This document shows positions 8,190 through 18,300 of a stretch of 64,000 nucleotides of DNA, piece after piece; position 1 is the first letter of the stretch; each line of letters begins with the position of its first letter. A model generated the notes under the pieces. That model ran no database searches and had not been told where the DNA came from. It saw only the letters and a program-made list of their open reading frames with translations. The translations under genes and the position numbers were made by a program. This stretch comes from Szabonella alba. Lineage in GTDB: Bacteria; Pseudomonadota; Alphaproteobacteria; Rhodobacterales; Rhodobacteraceae. Location of the stretch: assembly GCF_016765775.1 (NCBI RefSeq), contig NZ_JAESVN010000011.1:1-64000 (forward strand). The letters are read 5' to 3'.

Positions 8190-9059
8190 ATGGTGACAGA
8201 GCAGATGAACGATCCGATGGCGCATTTGGCGCAGGCCTTGCCCGACCTGCCCACGAAACTGGCACAAGCCGCACGTTTCATGATCGACAACCCCAATCAG
8301 GTGGCGCTCGATTCGATGCGCAGCGTCTCGGTGGCCTGCGGCGTGACCTCGCCGACCATGGTGCGGCTGGCCCGCAAGATCGGCTATGACAGCTATGACG
8401 AGCTGCGCGCCGATTTTCAGAAACAGCTTCTGGAACAGGGGTTCGGCCCCCGTGTGGCCGCCTTGCGGGCCTCCCTCGCCGATGAGGGAGGCGGCAAGGC
8501 CGGACCGCAGATCGCCGAAGTCGCGGTCCGGAACCTCAAGCAGGCCCAAAGCCATCTTGACCCCGCCGCCGTGGTCCTTTGCGCCGAGGCGATCATCAGG
8601 GCCGAGCGGACCTTTGTCATCGGCACGGGGTCGATGTACTGGATGGCCGGATTGCTGAAGTCGGTGGCCGGTATCGCGGTTCCGGGCACCATCCTGACCC
8701 TGTCGGGCGATCAGACCGCCAGTGAACTGGTGGCGGATGTGGGGCCGGGCGATGTTGTTCTGGCGCTGTCTTTCGCGCCCTATTCCCGGCAAACCATCGA
8801 AGCGGTCGCTTTTGCCAAGGCGCGCAATGCCCCCGTCTTTGCGGTGACCGACAGGCGCAGCTCGCCCCTTGCCGCGCTGGCATCGACCGTTTTTCTGGCC
8901 CCCACCGACAGCCCGCACTACTACCCGTCGCTGGTGGCCGCATTCTACATCGTGGAAAATCTGCTGACCGCCATTGCCAGTTCGCGCGGCACCGCCACCA
9001 AGGACCGGCTGAAAGCGGTCGATGACGCGCGCCGGCTGAGCGGGGCCTATATTTTCTGA
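8190..9059 (+). CDS. MurR/RpiR family transcriptional regulator (HTH plus SIS domain)
   Basis: About 289 residues from the ATG at 8190; 8205 is an alternative and neither has a strong Shine-Dalgarno site. The N-terminal HTH_6 domain is clear (PTKLAQAARFMIDNPNQVALDSMRSVSVACGVTSPTMVRLARKIGYDSYDELRADFQ). The C-terminal SIS domain (about 120-270: RTFVIGTGSMYWMAGLL, VVLALSFAPYSRQTIEAVAFAK) usually binds a phosphosugar or related metabolite. In alphaproteobacteria many RpiR proteins regulate catabolic importers. It is divergent from the amino-acid importer operon and convergent with the flavoprotein gene, so control of the importer is the likely role (inference). Confidence 0.88.
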   Translation: MVTEQMNDPMAHLAQALPDLPTKLAQAARFMIDNPNQVALDSMRSVSVACGVTSPTMVRLARKIGYDSYDELRADFQKQLLEQGFGPRVAALRASLADEGGGKAGPQIAEVAVRNLKQAQSHLDPAAVVLCAEAIIRAERTFVIGTGSMYWMAGLLKSVAGIAVPGTILTLSGDQTASELVADVGPGDVVLALSFAPYSRQTIEAVAFAKARNAPVFAVTDRRSSPLAALASTVFLAPTDSPHYYPSLVAAFYIVENLLTAIASSRGTATKDRLKAVDDARRLSGAYIF

Positions 9060-9067
9060 TCCTGCGG

Positions 9068-11491
9068 TCACGCAGCCCCCCGCAGGCGGGTGCCATCGGG
9101 GTCAAAGGGCGGGCGATCCAGAACGCGGGCCGTATGGTCCTGCCCCAGGATGGCGACATGAACCGTGTCTCCCGGGCCGGCCATTCCGGCCTTCAGATAG
9201 GCGATGGCCAGCGATTTCCCGACCGAATAGCCATAGGCGCCCGAGGTGACTTGCCCTGCGGGCGTCCCATCCGTCAGAAAGACCGGCTCACCGCCCGAGG
9301 CATCCGCGTTGCCTGCGTCGATCTCCAGCATCACCATCTGTTCACGCGGCGGATTTGCGGCGATGGCCTGCCAGGCGGCCTTGTTCAGAAAATCCTTGTC
9401 GGCCTTGACCAGACGATCCAGCCCGCTTTCCTGTGGCCAGTATTCGGGGCTGTAATCCCGCCCCCATGACCCGTAGCCCTTTTCCACCCGCAGCGACATC
9501 AGCGCGCGACTGCCCACCGGGCCTGCGCCGAAATCGCGGCCAGCCGCCAGCAACGCGCTGTAAAGGGTGACCTGATCGCCCGCGTCGCAATGCAGTTCCC
9601 ATCCCAGATCACCGGTAAAGCTGACGCGGATTGCAACCACCGCGACCCCCGCCACCGTGATCCGGGCCGAGCGCATGAAGGGAAAGGCCGCGTCGGACAG
9701 GTCGACATTGGTCAGCGACGCCAGAATGTCGCGCGCCTTGGGACCGGCAAGGTTGAAGCCGCACAGCGCCTCGGTCCGGCTTTCGAAACTGGTGCCCTGC
9801 GGCAGCGGCACCGCCTTGAAAAACCGCTGGTGAAAGCGTTCGGCCATGCCCGAGCCGACGACAAGGAATTCATCCTGCGCCAGCCGGGTCACGGTGAAAT
9901 CACCCGCCACGCCGCCGCGCTTGCCGATCAGCGGCGTCAGGCAGGACCGGCCCACGGCAACCGGCATGCGATTGGCGAACAGCGCGTTCAGCCAGTCCTC
10001 GGCCCCCTGCCCTTTCACGCTGTATTTCGCGAAATTGGAGATGTCGATGATCCCCGCATTCTCACGCAGCATCCGGACCTCACGCCCGACCGGACCCCAC
10101 CAGTTTTGCCGCACAAAGCCATAAGTTTCATGATCCGGCTCTCCTTCGGCGGCAAACCACAAGGGATGCTCCCAGCCGAAATTCAGGCCGAAGATCGCGC
10201 CTATCCGTTTTTGCAGCGCATGGGCCGGGCGGGTGCGCACCGGGCGGCCCGCCGCGCGTTCTTCATTCGGGAAATGGATCTTGAAACGGTTGGCATATTG
10301 ATCCTCGACCCGCGCCTTGGTGAAGGACTTGTCGGCCCAATGGCCAAAACGCGCCAGATCCCAGCCGAACATGTCAAGCGAGGGTTCGCCTTCGACGATC
10401 CATTCCGCCGCCAGTTTGCCCAGTCCCCCCGATTGCGAAAAGCCGGGGATGATGCCGTTGCAGCAGAAGTATCCGGTCAGTTCCGGCACCGGACCGAACA
10501 GCGCCGAACTGTCGGGCGACCAGATCATCGGCCCGTTGATCACCCGCTTGATCCCCGCCATGCCGACCGCAGGCACCCGGTCGATCGCGCGCAGCATGTT
10601 GGGTTCGATCCGTTCCAGATCATCGGCGAACAGTTCATGCCCGAAGCCTTGCGGCGTGCCGTCTTCGGCCCAGAACTTCATCTGCTTTTCATAGGCGCCG
10701 ACCAGCAGGCCAAGCCCTTCCTGACGCAGATAATATTCGCCGTCCCGGTCCGCGACCGAGGGCAGGCGGCGGTCAAGCCCTGCGATTTCCTGAATGGTCT
10801 CGGTCACGAAATACTGATGTTCGGTCGGGATCAGGGGCAATTCCAGCCCCGCCATCCGACCCACCTCACGCCCCCAAAGCCCGGCCGCGTTGATGACCCA
10901 GGGCGTCGCGATATCGCCCTTTTCCGTGCGCACGATCCAGCTGCCATCGGGCTGCGGTTCGGTGCCCGTCACCGGGGTAAAGCGCAGGATTTCCGCTCCC
11001 AGCTTCCGCGCGCCGGTGGCATAGGCATGCGTCACGCCCGAGGGGTCCACATTGCCGCCCTCGGGTTCATACATGATGCAGCGGATGCCGTTGAAATCGA
11101 CCAGCGGATGCAGGCGTTCGGCCTCATCGCGGGTGATTTCATAAAAATTCATGCCATAGCGCCGGGCCTTGGCCGCCTGAATCCGCAACTGATGCTCACG
11201 CGCCTCGGTCTGCGCCAGATAAAGCGACCCGGGCTGGAAGATCCCGCAGCCCTGACCGGTTTCGGCCTCAAGCTGCTTGTACAGCCCCATCGTGTAATGC
11301 TGCAGCCGCGAGATATTGGTCACATCATGCAGCCCATGGATATTCGCCGCCGCATGCCAGGTGGAACCGCTGGTCAGCTCCGACCGTTCCAGCAGCACAA
11401 CATCGGTCCATCCCTTCTTGGCCAGATGATAGAGGATCGAACAGCCGACAAGGCCACCTCCGATAACAACGGCCTGGGCATGGGTGCGCAT
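9068..11491 (-). CDS. Dimethylglycine/sarcosine dehydrogenase-like flavoprotein with GcvT domain
   Basis: 807 residues, the usual length for the DMGDH family. The N-terminal DAO domain has the dinucleotide motif VIGGGLVGCSILYHLAKKG and SGSTWHAAANIHGL, whose histidine is the covalent-FAD site in family members. The C-terminal half is a folate-binding GcvT/aminomethyltransferase-like domain (RENAGIIDISNFAKYSVKGQGAEDWLN; FTGDLGWELHCDAGDQ). The family oxidatively demethylates dimethylglycine, sarcosine or similar N-methyl amines, passing one-carbon units to tetrahydrofolate. The start at 11491 follows AAAGGC and keeps the FAD motif near the N-terminus; longer in-frame extensions are rejected. It is divergent from a LysR regulator and is the likely target of it. 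Confidence 0.88.
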   Translation of the reverse strand: MRTHAQAVVIGGGLVGCSILYHLAKKGWTDVVLLERSELTSGSTWHAAANIHGLHDVTNISRLQHYTMGLYKQLEAETGQGCGIFQPGSLYLAQTEAREHQLRIQAAKARRYGMNFYEITRDEAERLHPLVDFNGIRCIMYEPEGGNVDPSGVTHAYATGARKLGAEILRFTPVTGTEPQPDGSWIVRTEKGDIATPWVINAAGLWGREVGRMAGLELPLIPTEHQYFVTETIQEIAGLDRRLPSVADRDGEYYLRQEGLGLLVGAYEKQMKFWAEDGTPQGFGHELFADDLERIEPNMLRAIDRVPAVGMAGIKRVINGPMIWSPDSSALFGPVPELTGYFCCNGIIPGFSQSGGLGKLAAEWIVEGEPSLDMFGWDLARFGHWADKSFTKARVEDQYANRFKIHFPNEERAAGRPVRTRPAHALQKRIGAIFGLNFGWEHPLWFAAEGEPDHETYGFVRQNWWGPVGREVRMLRENAGIIDISNFAKYSVKGQGAEDWLNALFANRMPVAVGRSCLTPLIGKRGGVAGDFTVTRLAQDEFLVVGSGMAERFHQRFFKAVPLPQGTSFESRTEALCGFNLAGPKARDILASLTNVDLSDAAFPFMRSARITVAGVAVVAIRVSFTGDLGWELHCDAGDQVTLYSALLAAGRDFGAGPVGSRALMSLRVEKGYGSWGRDYSPEYWPQESGLDRLVKADKDFLNKAAWQAIAANPPREQMVMLEIDAGNADASGGEPVFLTDGTPAGQVTSGAYGYSVGKSLAIAYLKAGMAGPGDTVHVAILGQDHTARVLDRPPFDPDGTRLRGAA

Positions 11492-11676
11492 GAGTGTCTG
11501 CCTTTGTCGCTGACCGGTCGCCCGGCATTCGAAACGTGATTTCAACGGTCGGATGGCGCGCGTTGCGCGACGGACAAGCCGCCACAGCCCCGCCGCCATC
11601 CTGATGTGTCGAAAATAGTGATCCTTCAGGGAAGAACACGCGATAAATCTGGCGCCAATGACGTGGTTTTATTTAT

Positions 11677-11694
11677 GCATCTCTGCAAAGATGC
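11677..11694. promoter_or_regulatory. Candidate LysR-type operator between the flavoprotein and lysR genes
   Basis: A perfect inverted repeat GCATCT-N6-AGATGC lies 37 bases upstream of the lysR-type start and about 190 bases upstream of the flavoprotein start. Position and symmetry fit a LysR-type binding site. Seen in sequence; the binding is inferred. Confidence 0.5.
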
Positions 11695-11730
11695 GTTGAG
11701 TGAAAACACCCGGAAGAATCGGTTTCATCA

Positions 11731-12633
11731 ATGGACAGGCCTCCGCCCCCCTTGAATTTCATCCGCTCGTTCGAATCTGCGGCGCGGCATCTCAGCTTTA
11801 CCCGGGCCGCGCAGGAACTGGGCTATACGCAGGCCGCGATCAGCACCCATATCCGGGGGCTTGAGAAATATCTGGGGCGCGATCTCTTCGTGCGCGGCAC
11901 GCGCAGCATTGCGCTGACCGAAATCGGTGAGGCGTTTCTGCCCACGCTGCGGCAGGCCCTGCATCAGATCGACAGCGCGACCGAGGGCATTGCCACCACC
12001 TCCCGCGACCGGTCGGTCATCGTGGCCTGCCCGCTCAGCCTTGCCGAAAACTGGCTTCCGGGCTGCCTTGCCCGGTTTCGGGCCGCAAGCCCGGGGATCG
12101 AGGTCGTGGTGAATGCAACGATCTGGGACAATCCGGACGATGAGATCGCCGATATCTCAATCTCGGTGAACCGCAATGACGAGGTGCCCATGGGCGCGAC
12201 ACCGCTCTGGGGCGAAACCCTGTCCTTTGTCTGTAGCCCGGCGCTGGCCCGGGATCTGGACGAGGGCAAGGGCCTGTCTTCCCGGACCAGAATCCTGATT
12301 GCCGGGCGGCAGGAATATTGGAAGATCTTTCAGGATGCGCCCGGCCTTGCGGTGACCGATGCCGGGGCGGCGCTCAAGACCAATTCAACCAATGTGGCGC
12401 TGGAAATGGCCGTGCATGGCATGGGCGTGACCATCGCCCTGACATCGCTTTGTGATCGGTTCATTGACCGGGGCCTGCTGGTTGAACCCTTCGCCATCCG
12501 ACCGCCAAGCCCCTGGGCCTATTATGGTCAGGAACCTCCTGCGCGGCGCAGCACCGGGGCGCATCTGCTGTGGAAACACATTCTGGCCGAGGTGGATGAG
12601 GTGGCGCAACGCCGGAACGGGCCGTCCGTCTGA
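11731..12633 (+). CDS. LysR family transcriptional regulator (GcvA-like)
   Basis: 300 residues. The N-terminal winged HTH (about 8-66) reads LNFIRSFESAARHLSFTRAAQELGYTQAAISTHIRGLEKYLGRDLFVRG. The C-terminal effector-binding domain (about 90-290) begins VIVACPLSLAENWLPGCLARF. The PPLNFIRSFESAARHLSFTRAA phrase is typical of the GcvA subgroup, which often controls C1 and glycine-related genes. It is divergent from the dimethylglycine dehydrogenase-like gene and probably its activator, using the dyad at 11677-11694. Confidence 0.9.
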   Translation: MDRPPPPLNFIRSFESAARHLSFTRAAQELGYTQAAISTHIRGLEKYLGRDLFVRGTRSIALTEIGEAFLPTLRQALHQIDSATEGIATTSRDRSVIVACPLSLAENWLPGCLARFRAASPGIEVVVNATIWDNPDDEIADISISVNRNDEVPMGATPLWGETLSFVCSPALARDLDEGKGLSSRTRILIAGRQEYWKIFQDAPGLAVTDAGAALKTNSTNVALEMAVHGMGVTIALTSLCDRFIDRGLLVEPFAIRPPSPWAYYGQEPPARRSTGAHLLWKHILAEVDEVAQRRNGPSV

Positions 12634-13011
12634 AACGGCCGAAGGCTGCCCTCCATTGCCTTTGGCGCAGCACGTCATCGAGGTCGTGACAGAAACCGTC
12701 CGGCCCGGACCACCAGCCCCGCAATCCCCATCGACGCACGCGCAGGTAGGCATCGAGCCGCTGGCGCCTGAGAACCGTCTTGCGGACGAAAAAGTCTGCC
12801 CGCCGATCAGAACACCAACCTGAAGCAGTGCGAGGACCTGCTTGAAAGCCCATCATCAGCTACGGCCCTGCGGCGGCCACGTCCTTGTTGGCACCGCCGG
12901 GAAAAGACTGATCCACCCGATGTGCCTGTTCCCCTCGTCCTGTGCATCGGGTGGACGCAACTGCAACGGCCACTGTGATGCGGCTGCAGATTCTTATGAA
13001 AAGGAAATACA
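12634..13011. other. Intergenic region with an 11-bp inverted repeat upstream of the SDR gene
   Basis: These 378 bases hold no gene I can support. A minus-strand frame overlapping them is Arg/Trp-rich and was not recognised. A perfect 11-bp inverted repeat (arms TCCACCCGATG at 12912-12922 and CATCGGGTGGA at 12945-12955, 22-base loop) lies about 57 bases upstream of the SDR start. It could be an operator pair or a leader hairpin. Confidence 0.5.
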
Positions 13012-13785
13012 ATGACCCAAACCATGACTGGCAAGGTTGCCCTCATTACCGGCGCGGCCGGTGCCATAGGCATGGCGAGTGCACGACTGATGGCCGCCCG
13101 CGGCGCGTTGATCGCCGCCACCGACATTGCGGGCGCGGATTTCGGGCCGCTGCGTGCAGCAATCCCGGAGGAGGAGCGACTGTTGGTCGTGGAGGCGGAT
13201 GTGACCGATGAGGCCGCGTTCGGCAAAGTCGTGGCAGCAGCTGTCGGAAAATTCGGCACCATCGACATCTTTTTCAACAATGCCGGGATCGAAGGCCCGG
13301 TCGCGCCCATACCCGACTTCCCGACCGACGGGTTCCGCAAGGTGATGGACGTCAACGTGACCGGCATCTTCATAGGGCTGAAACTGGTGATCCCGGTCAT
13401 GGCAAAGGCCGGGCATGGCAGCATCATCAATTCGTCCAGCGTGGCCGGATTGACCGGATCGGCGGGCCTTTGTGCCTATGTCGCCAGCAAACATGCCGTT
13501 CTTGGTCTGACACGGGCGGCAGCGGTCGAATGGGGGGGCAAGGGCATCCGTGTGAACTGCATCAATCCCGGCCCCATCGACAGCCGGATGATGGAGTCGA
13601 TCGAGGAAGGCGCCAGCCCCGGTGCTGCCGCTGCCGTCCATGACGGTTTTGCCGCCACGATCCCGATGAAACGCTATGGCACCCCTGACGAAGTGGCGGG
13701 AGTGGTGGCGTTCCTCGCATCCGACGATGCCGCCTATGTCAACGGGGCCGCCTATACCGTCGATGGCGGCATGACGGCCGCCTGA
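13012..13785 (+). CDS. Short-chain dehydrogenase/reductase (SDR) family oxidoreductase
   Basis: 257 residues, classical SDR length. The cofactor motif is TGAAGAIG (about 14-21), the fold motif is NNAG (about 90-93), the catalytic set is S-x12-YVASK, and the family tail is PDEVAGVVAFLASDDAAYVNGAAYTVDGG. An Asp after the second beta strand (ATDIAG) favours NAD(H) over NADP(H). The substrate is unknown; members act on alcohols, sugars, sterols or acyl-ACPs. An AAAGGAAA tract precedes the start. It ends one base before the convergent Crp/Fnr gene. Confidence 0.9.
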   Translation: MTQTMTGKVALITGAAGAIGMASARLMAARGALIAATDIAGADFGPLRAAIPEEERLLVVEADVTDEAAFGKVVAAAVGKFGTIDIFFNNAGIEGPVAPIPDFPTDGFRKVMDVNVTGIFIGLKLVIPVMAKAGHGSIINSSSVAGLTGSAGLCAYVASKHAVLGLTRAAAVEWGGKGIRVNCINPGPIDSRMMESIEEGASPGAAAAVHDGFAATIPMKRYGTPDEVAGVVAFLASDDAAYVNGAAYTVDGGMTAA

Positions 13786-14517
13786 TTACCTGAGCAGCGG
13801 CCCGTCGTGATCAAGATAGGTCTTGTCGAAATGCGCAAACTCCACCAGCCCGTCCAGATCGTGAATCTCGACATGGCCATGTTGGAACGTGACAAGCCCG
13901 TCCTCGCGCAACTCGCGCAGGACGCGGTTCACATGAACGGCGCTCAGTCCCAACGTGTCTGCCAGCAGATATTGCGACAGCGGGCAGTCATATCCCGAAA
14001 GCGAGCCCAGGCCCACCAGTTTTAGCCTTGCGCTCAGTTCCAGCAGGAAATGTGCGGTACGTTCCTTTGCGTCGCGCCGGCCGATGCTGACCAGATGCTC
14101 GACCACCATCGCCTCGTCACGCGACGCCGCCCAGAGAACAGCGGTGGCAAGGCGCGGCGTCTCGCTGAAGGTTTCCAGCAGGTCGCGCACCAGCACTTCA
14201 GAGGCCTCGACCTTCGTGACCGGTTCGATGTTGTGATCCGACGTGCGGAACAGCACCGAGCGAAGGCCCAGGAAATCGCCGGGGATCTGGAAATCGACGA
14301 TCTGGCGGGTTCCGTCCGCAAGGATCTTGTAGGAACAGACCCAACCCGACGCCAGGATATAGGCCGCCTGATTGGTCTGTCCCTGATGCACCATATCCTT
14401 TCCCGCGGGAAAGACCTTGCGCCGACCATGCAAGCGGTCCAGCGTCAGGTGCTCTTTCTTGGACAGGGCGACGAATGCGCCGAGCTTTCGCGCGAACGGG
14501 CTGTGACTGGCATTCAA
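13786..14517 (-). CDS. Crp/Fnr family transcriptional regulator
   Basis: About 243 residues if translation starts at TTG 14517, favoured because AAAGGAG lies 8 bases upstream. An ATG 48 bases earlier gives 259 residues but has no ribosome site. The cyclic-nucleotide-binding-like fold is about 20-130 (GRRKVFPAGKDMVHQGQTNQAAYILASGWVCSYKILADGTRQIVDFQIPGDFLGL). The C-terminal Crp HTH is about 160-225 (SQYLLADTLGLSAVHVNRVLRELREDGLV). No N-terminal cysteine cluster is seen, so it is not an FNR-type 4Fe-4S sensor. The UGA-to-UAA junction with the SDR gene has no spacer. Targets are unknown; this CRP-like subgroup is common in Rhizobiales and Rhodobacterales. Confidence 0.85.
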   Translation of the reverse strand: MNASHSPFARKLGAFVALSKKEHLTLDRLHGRRKVFPAGKDMVHQGQTNQAAYILASGWVCSYKILADGTRQIVDFQIPGDFLGLRSVLFRTSDHNIEPVTKVEASEVLVRDLLETFSETPRLATAVLWAASRDEAMVVEHLVSIGRRDAKERTAHFLLELSARLKLVGLGSLSGYDCPLSQYLLADTLGLSAVHVNRVLRELREDGLVTFQHGHVEIHDLDGLVEFAHFDKTYLDHDGPLLR

Positions 14518-14719
14518 TGCCAACGCTCCTTTTATGTCAGGCGCCAAGGACGGTCGCGGGCACACAGGTGCGTGTCCGTGCGATCGTCAGATAGGCGCGA
14601 ATAAAACCGCTCGGACTGATCTGCCTCAGCCCGCGTGAACCAAGAACTGCGAAGCTGGCGCAACGTTCCCGATCAACGCGCGCCGCATCCCCGGCATCTG
14701 CAACTGGAAGGCTTCGTCA

Positions 14720-14956
14720 ATGCCCAACATCCCCGACGTGTCAGGAGTGGCCGCACTGGCGATCTGCGAGTCGCTTCTGCTGGCGATGAATGACCGCAAC
14801 ATTCTGCCGGAACATGAAATTGTCGGCATCCTTCGCGATGCCGCTGCGGCGCATTCGAATGACACAGGGTCGGACGGCCAGACCGAGCTTCACGCCGCCG
14901 TCGCAGCCCTGATCAACGGCATTCTTGCGGGCGGAAATTCTGTTCGTCGCCGGTAG
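14720..14956 (+). CDS. Small conserved hypothetical protein
   Basis: 78 residues (MPNIPDVSGVAALAICESLLLAMNDR...). It is an acidic helical protein without membrane segments, whose pattern (ICESLLLAMNDRNILPEHEIVGILRDAAAAH ... ELHAAVAALINGILAGGNSVRR) I recognise as recurring in alphaproteobacterial genomes without an assigned function. It is followed by a GC-rich hairpin and lies upstream of the CsbD-like and glucan-synthase genes. Confidence 0.65.
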   Translation: MPNIPDVSGVAALAICESLLLAMNDRNILPEHEIVGILRDAAAAHSNDTGSDGQTELHAAVAALINGILAGGNSVRRR

Positions 14957-14993
14957 GCGGAGCCCCGGGACAGGCGGGAATCCCGCGTCCGCC
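14956..14993 (+). terminator. GC-rich hairpin after the small hypothetical gene
   Basis: An outer pairing GGCGGA/TCCGCC (14956-14961 with 14988-14993) encloses GCGGG-AAT-CCCGC (14974-14986). It begins at the stop codon of the 78-residue gene. No T-run follows, so termination is tentative. Confidence 0.4.
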
Positions 14994-15144
14994 TTCGGAA
15001 ATTCCGGCGGCACTGATCTGGGATAGCGCGCCAAGGCCACGGGGCCGATAGGGTGGGATATGTCCGCACACCCTCAGGCTGTGCCGCGCCCGATGCCGAG
15101 CATCGCTGCAAAAGGGCAGCCGCCGATACCCGAAAGGACCTGTG

Positions 15145-15342
15145 ATGAACTGGGATGAGATTGAAAACAACTGGGACACCATGACCCGACGGATGCGGTC
15201 GGGCCTGCCTGCACCGAACCCCGGCGATGCCCGACTTGAAGATCTGCCCGGGGATCCCGCCAACGGGGCGGAAACCCTGGTCAGTGATACTGCGCGGACG
15301 CGCGCGGGGGATCTGACGCCAATCGCTCATGAGGTGGCGTGA
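15145..15342 (+). CDS. Small CsbD-like hydrophilic protein
   Basis: 65 residues starting MNWDEIENNWDTMTRRMRSG. The MNW-x-x-I-E-x-N-W opening resembles the CsbD/YjbJ general-stress family, though the usual K/G-rich remainder is replaced by a disordered tail. The ATG at 15145 has AAAGGA 6 bases upstream; the GTG at 15142 would be too close. Its stop overlaps the GTG start of the glucan synthase (GTGA), so the two are translationally coupled and the small protein may be stress- or osmo-regulated with it. Confidence 0.6.
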   Translation: MNWDEIENNWDTMTRRMRSGLPAPNPGDARLEDLPGDPANGAETLVSDTARTRAGDLTPIAHEVA

Positions 15343-18300
15343 CGGCTGTAACCTTGTTGCGCGGACTTCGACAGCGCATGGTCCACAGTATCGGGTGGCG
15401 ACCATCCCGGAGTGACCTGTGGCGGGACACAACGCCGATCCGGTCCGAGATCTTCGGCACCGAAAGGCTGGAGCATCACGCGCTGACCCTGGCCGCCGCA
15501 CAGGCGGTTGCGCCCTGGCGCGGCCCGCCTGTCCGTCCGCTGACGGCGCGGGTCAAGGACAATGCACGCTATCTGCTCATGGCCTACCGATCCTGCGCGA
15601 AAACGCTGCAGGCGGGGCGTCCCGTTGCGCCCGCCGCCGAATGGCTGCTGGACAATTTCCATCTGGTCGAACAGCAGTTGCGCCAGATCGACGACGATCT
15701 TCCGGCAGGATATTATCGGCAGTTGCCCAAGCTCGCCGATGGTCCATTTGCGGGCTATCCGCGCGTGTTCGGTCTGGCATGGGCCTATGTCGCCCATACC
15801 GACAGTCTTCTGTCGGGTTCTGTCCTTGTCCGGTTCGTGAAGTCCTATCAGCAGGTCAGCCCGCTCACGATCGGTGAACTATGGGCCGTGGCGATCACGC
15901 TGCGGATCGTGCTGATCGAGAACATGCGCCGTCTGGCCGAACAGATCACCCTTGGCAACGAACAGCGGGCCGTGGCCGACGGCATCGTCGACCGGGTTCT
16001 GGCGGCGCAGAACGACAAGGCGGTGTCGCCACAGGACGCGCTTCATTCTGCGACAGCCTTTCTTGCCCGCGCACCGCTGGATGAAATCGTGGCGGCCCAG
16101 ATTGCCAAGCGCCTGCGAGGGTTCGATCCGGCCGAAACACCCCTGCACGCCTGGCTGGAAGACCGGCTGCATCATCAGGGGTCCACGATCGAAACCGTCG
16201 TGCGGAATGCGCAACTCCGCCAAGGCGCGTCAAACGTCACCATGCGCAATATCGTGACCAGCATACGTCTGGCGTCAGAGCTGGACTGGACGGATTTTGT
16301 CGAGGATGTCAGCCTGATCGACGACCGCCTGCGCGCCCGGTCCGATTTCGCGGCGATGGATTTCAACACGCGCAACAGCTATCGTACAGAAATCGAGGTG
16401 CTGGCGCGCGGCTCCGGCATAAGCGAGATCGCCATCGCGGATGCTGCATTGCGACTTGCAGCAAAAGGTGCGCCCGGTGCCCTGTCCGACCCGGGGTTCA
16501 GCCTGATCGGACCCGGCCGCACTGCGCTGGAACGCGATGTCGGTTTTGTGCCGACGCTGAGGATGCGGCTGGGCCGTGTCGCGGGCCAGCTCGGATTGGG
16601 TGGCTATCTCGGCTCCATTGTGCTGGTTTCGATGACAGTTCTTGCCGCCGCTCTCTGGGCCACGGGTGCAGAGAGGCTTTCCTTGCTGCTCCTTGCGATC
16701 ACAGGTCTTGTCACCGCGTCCGAGGCCGGTATCGCGCTGGTCAATCTGGCCGTGACCCGGACTGTCCGGCCAGGATTGTTGCCGGGGATTGATCTGTCCA
16801 AGGGAATTCCTCCGACCCTGCGGACGCTGGTGGCGGTGCCCGTTCTGCTGCACGACGCCGAAGATCTTCAGGCGCAGATCGACCAGCTTGAGGTCCATTA
16901 CCTGTCCAGCACCGGCGGCGCGCTGCACTATGCGCTGCTGTCCGACGGGCCCGATGCGGCCAGCCAGACGACATCTCAGGATGCGTCGCTCGTCGCCACG
17001 GCCGAGGCGGCAATCGGGCGCCTGAACGCGCGGTATCCATCTGATCGCGGTAATCGGTTCCTGTTCCTGCATCGTCACCGGCAATGGAACGCGGCGGAAG
17101 CTGTCTGGATGGGATGGGAGCGCAAGCGCGGCAAGCTGACCGAGTTGAACCGGATGCTGCGCGGCGCCACCGACACGAATTTCCTGCCCCATGCCCGCCT
17201 GCCGCAGGATGTGCGCTTCGTCATCACCCTTGATGCCGATACCCGCCTGTTGCGCGAAACCGTTGCAAGGCTGATCGGCAAGATGGCCCATCCGCTGAAC
17301 CGGGTCGTGTTCGATCCGGTGACGCGGCGTGTCATCGCGGGCTATGGCATAGTGCAGCCCCGCGTGACGCCAGCACTGCCGACGGGCACGGAAGGCTCGC
17401 TTTTTCAGCGCATCTATTCCAGCCCCGGCGGGATCGAGCCCTATGCCAGTGCCGACAGCAACGTCTATCAGGATCTGTTCGGCGAGGGGTCTTTCACCGG
17501 CAAGGGCATCTATGATGTGGATGCCTTTGCCGCCAGCCTTGCGGGCCGCGTGCCCGATAACAGCATGCTGAGCCATGATCTGTTCGAGGGGGATTTTGCA
17601 CGCGCGGGTCTGGCCTCGGATATTGACGTGGTCGATGCCTTTCCCGCGCGCTACGACACCGCGATGCGCCGGCAGCACCGGTGGGTGCGGGGCGACTGGC
17701 AGCTTCTGCCATGGCTGATACGGCCGCACAGTGGCCTGTCGTTGCTTGGACGCTGGAAGATGGCCGACAATCTGCGGCGCGCCCTTGTGGCACCGCTGAC
17801 GCTTGTCACCCTGTTCGCAGGCTGGATGTTGCCGCTGCCGGTGGCAGCTGTCTGGTCCGTCGCGGTGCTGACAATGCTGGCCCTGCCACATCTGGTCGGG
17901 CTGCCGTTTGCCGTGCTGCCGGGCCGGGCCGGGATCACGTCACGCAGCCACCTTGCGGCGCTGCTGGCCGATGCGCGCCGTGCCTTCGGTCTGATCGCGC
18001 TGAACACGGCGTTTCTGGCCGATACGGCGTGGCAGATGACGGATGCCACGCTGCGCACGCTGATCCGGCTGGTGGTGACGCGCCGACACCTGCTGCAATG
18101 GGTGACGGCCGCCGCCGCAGGCGCAGAAATGCAGCCCGGACCAGGGGCGCAGTATCGCATGATGGCGGGCGGGCTGGCACTTGGCCTCAGCGCTTGCGGA
18201 GCGGCGGCGGCGCTCAACCCTACGGTCTGGCCGGTGGTCACAGCATTCGCATTTCTGTGGCTGGCGGCGCCCGCGCTTGCCCATCGGATCAGTCGCCCGC

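Noticed and set aside
9590-11539. Long plus-strand frame opposite the dimethylglycine dehydrogenase-like gene
   Set aside because: A shadow frame caused by GC-rich third positions; the minus strand encodes a complete known family.
12461-12856. Arg/Trp-rich minus-strand frame over the end of lysR and the gap
   Set aside because: Overlaps lysR and no family was recognised; a remnant of a transposase or other gene cannot be shown by reading.
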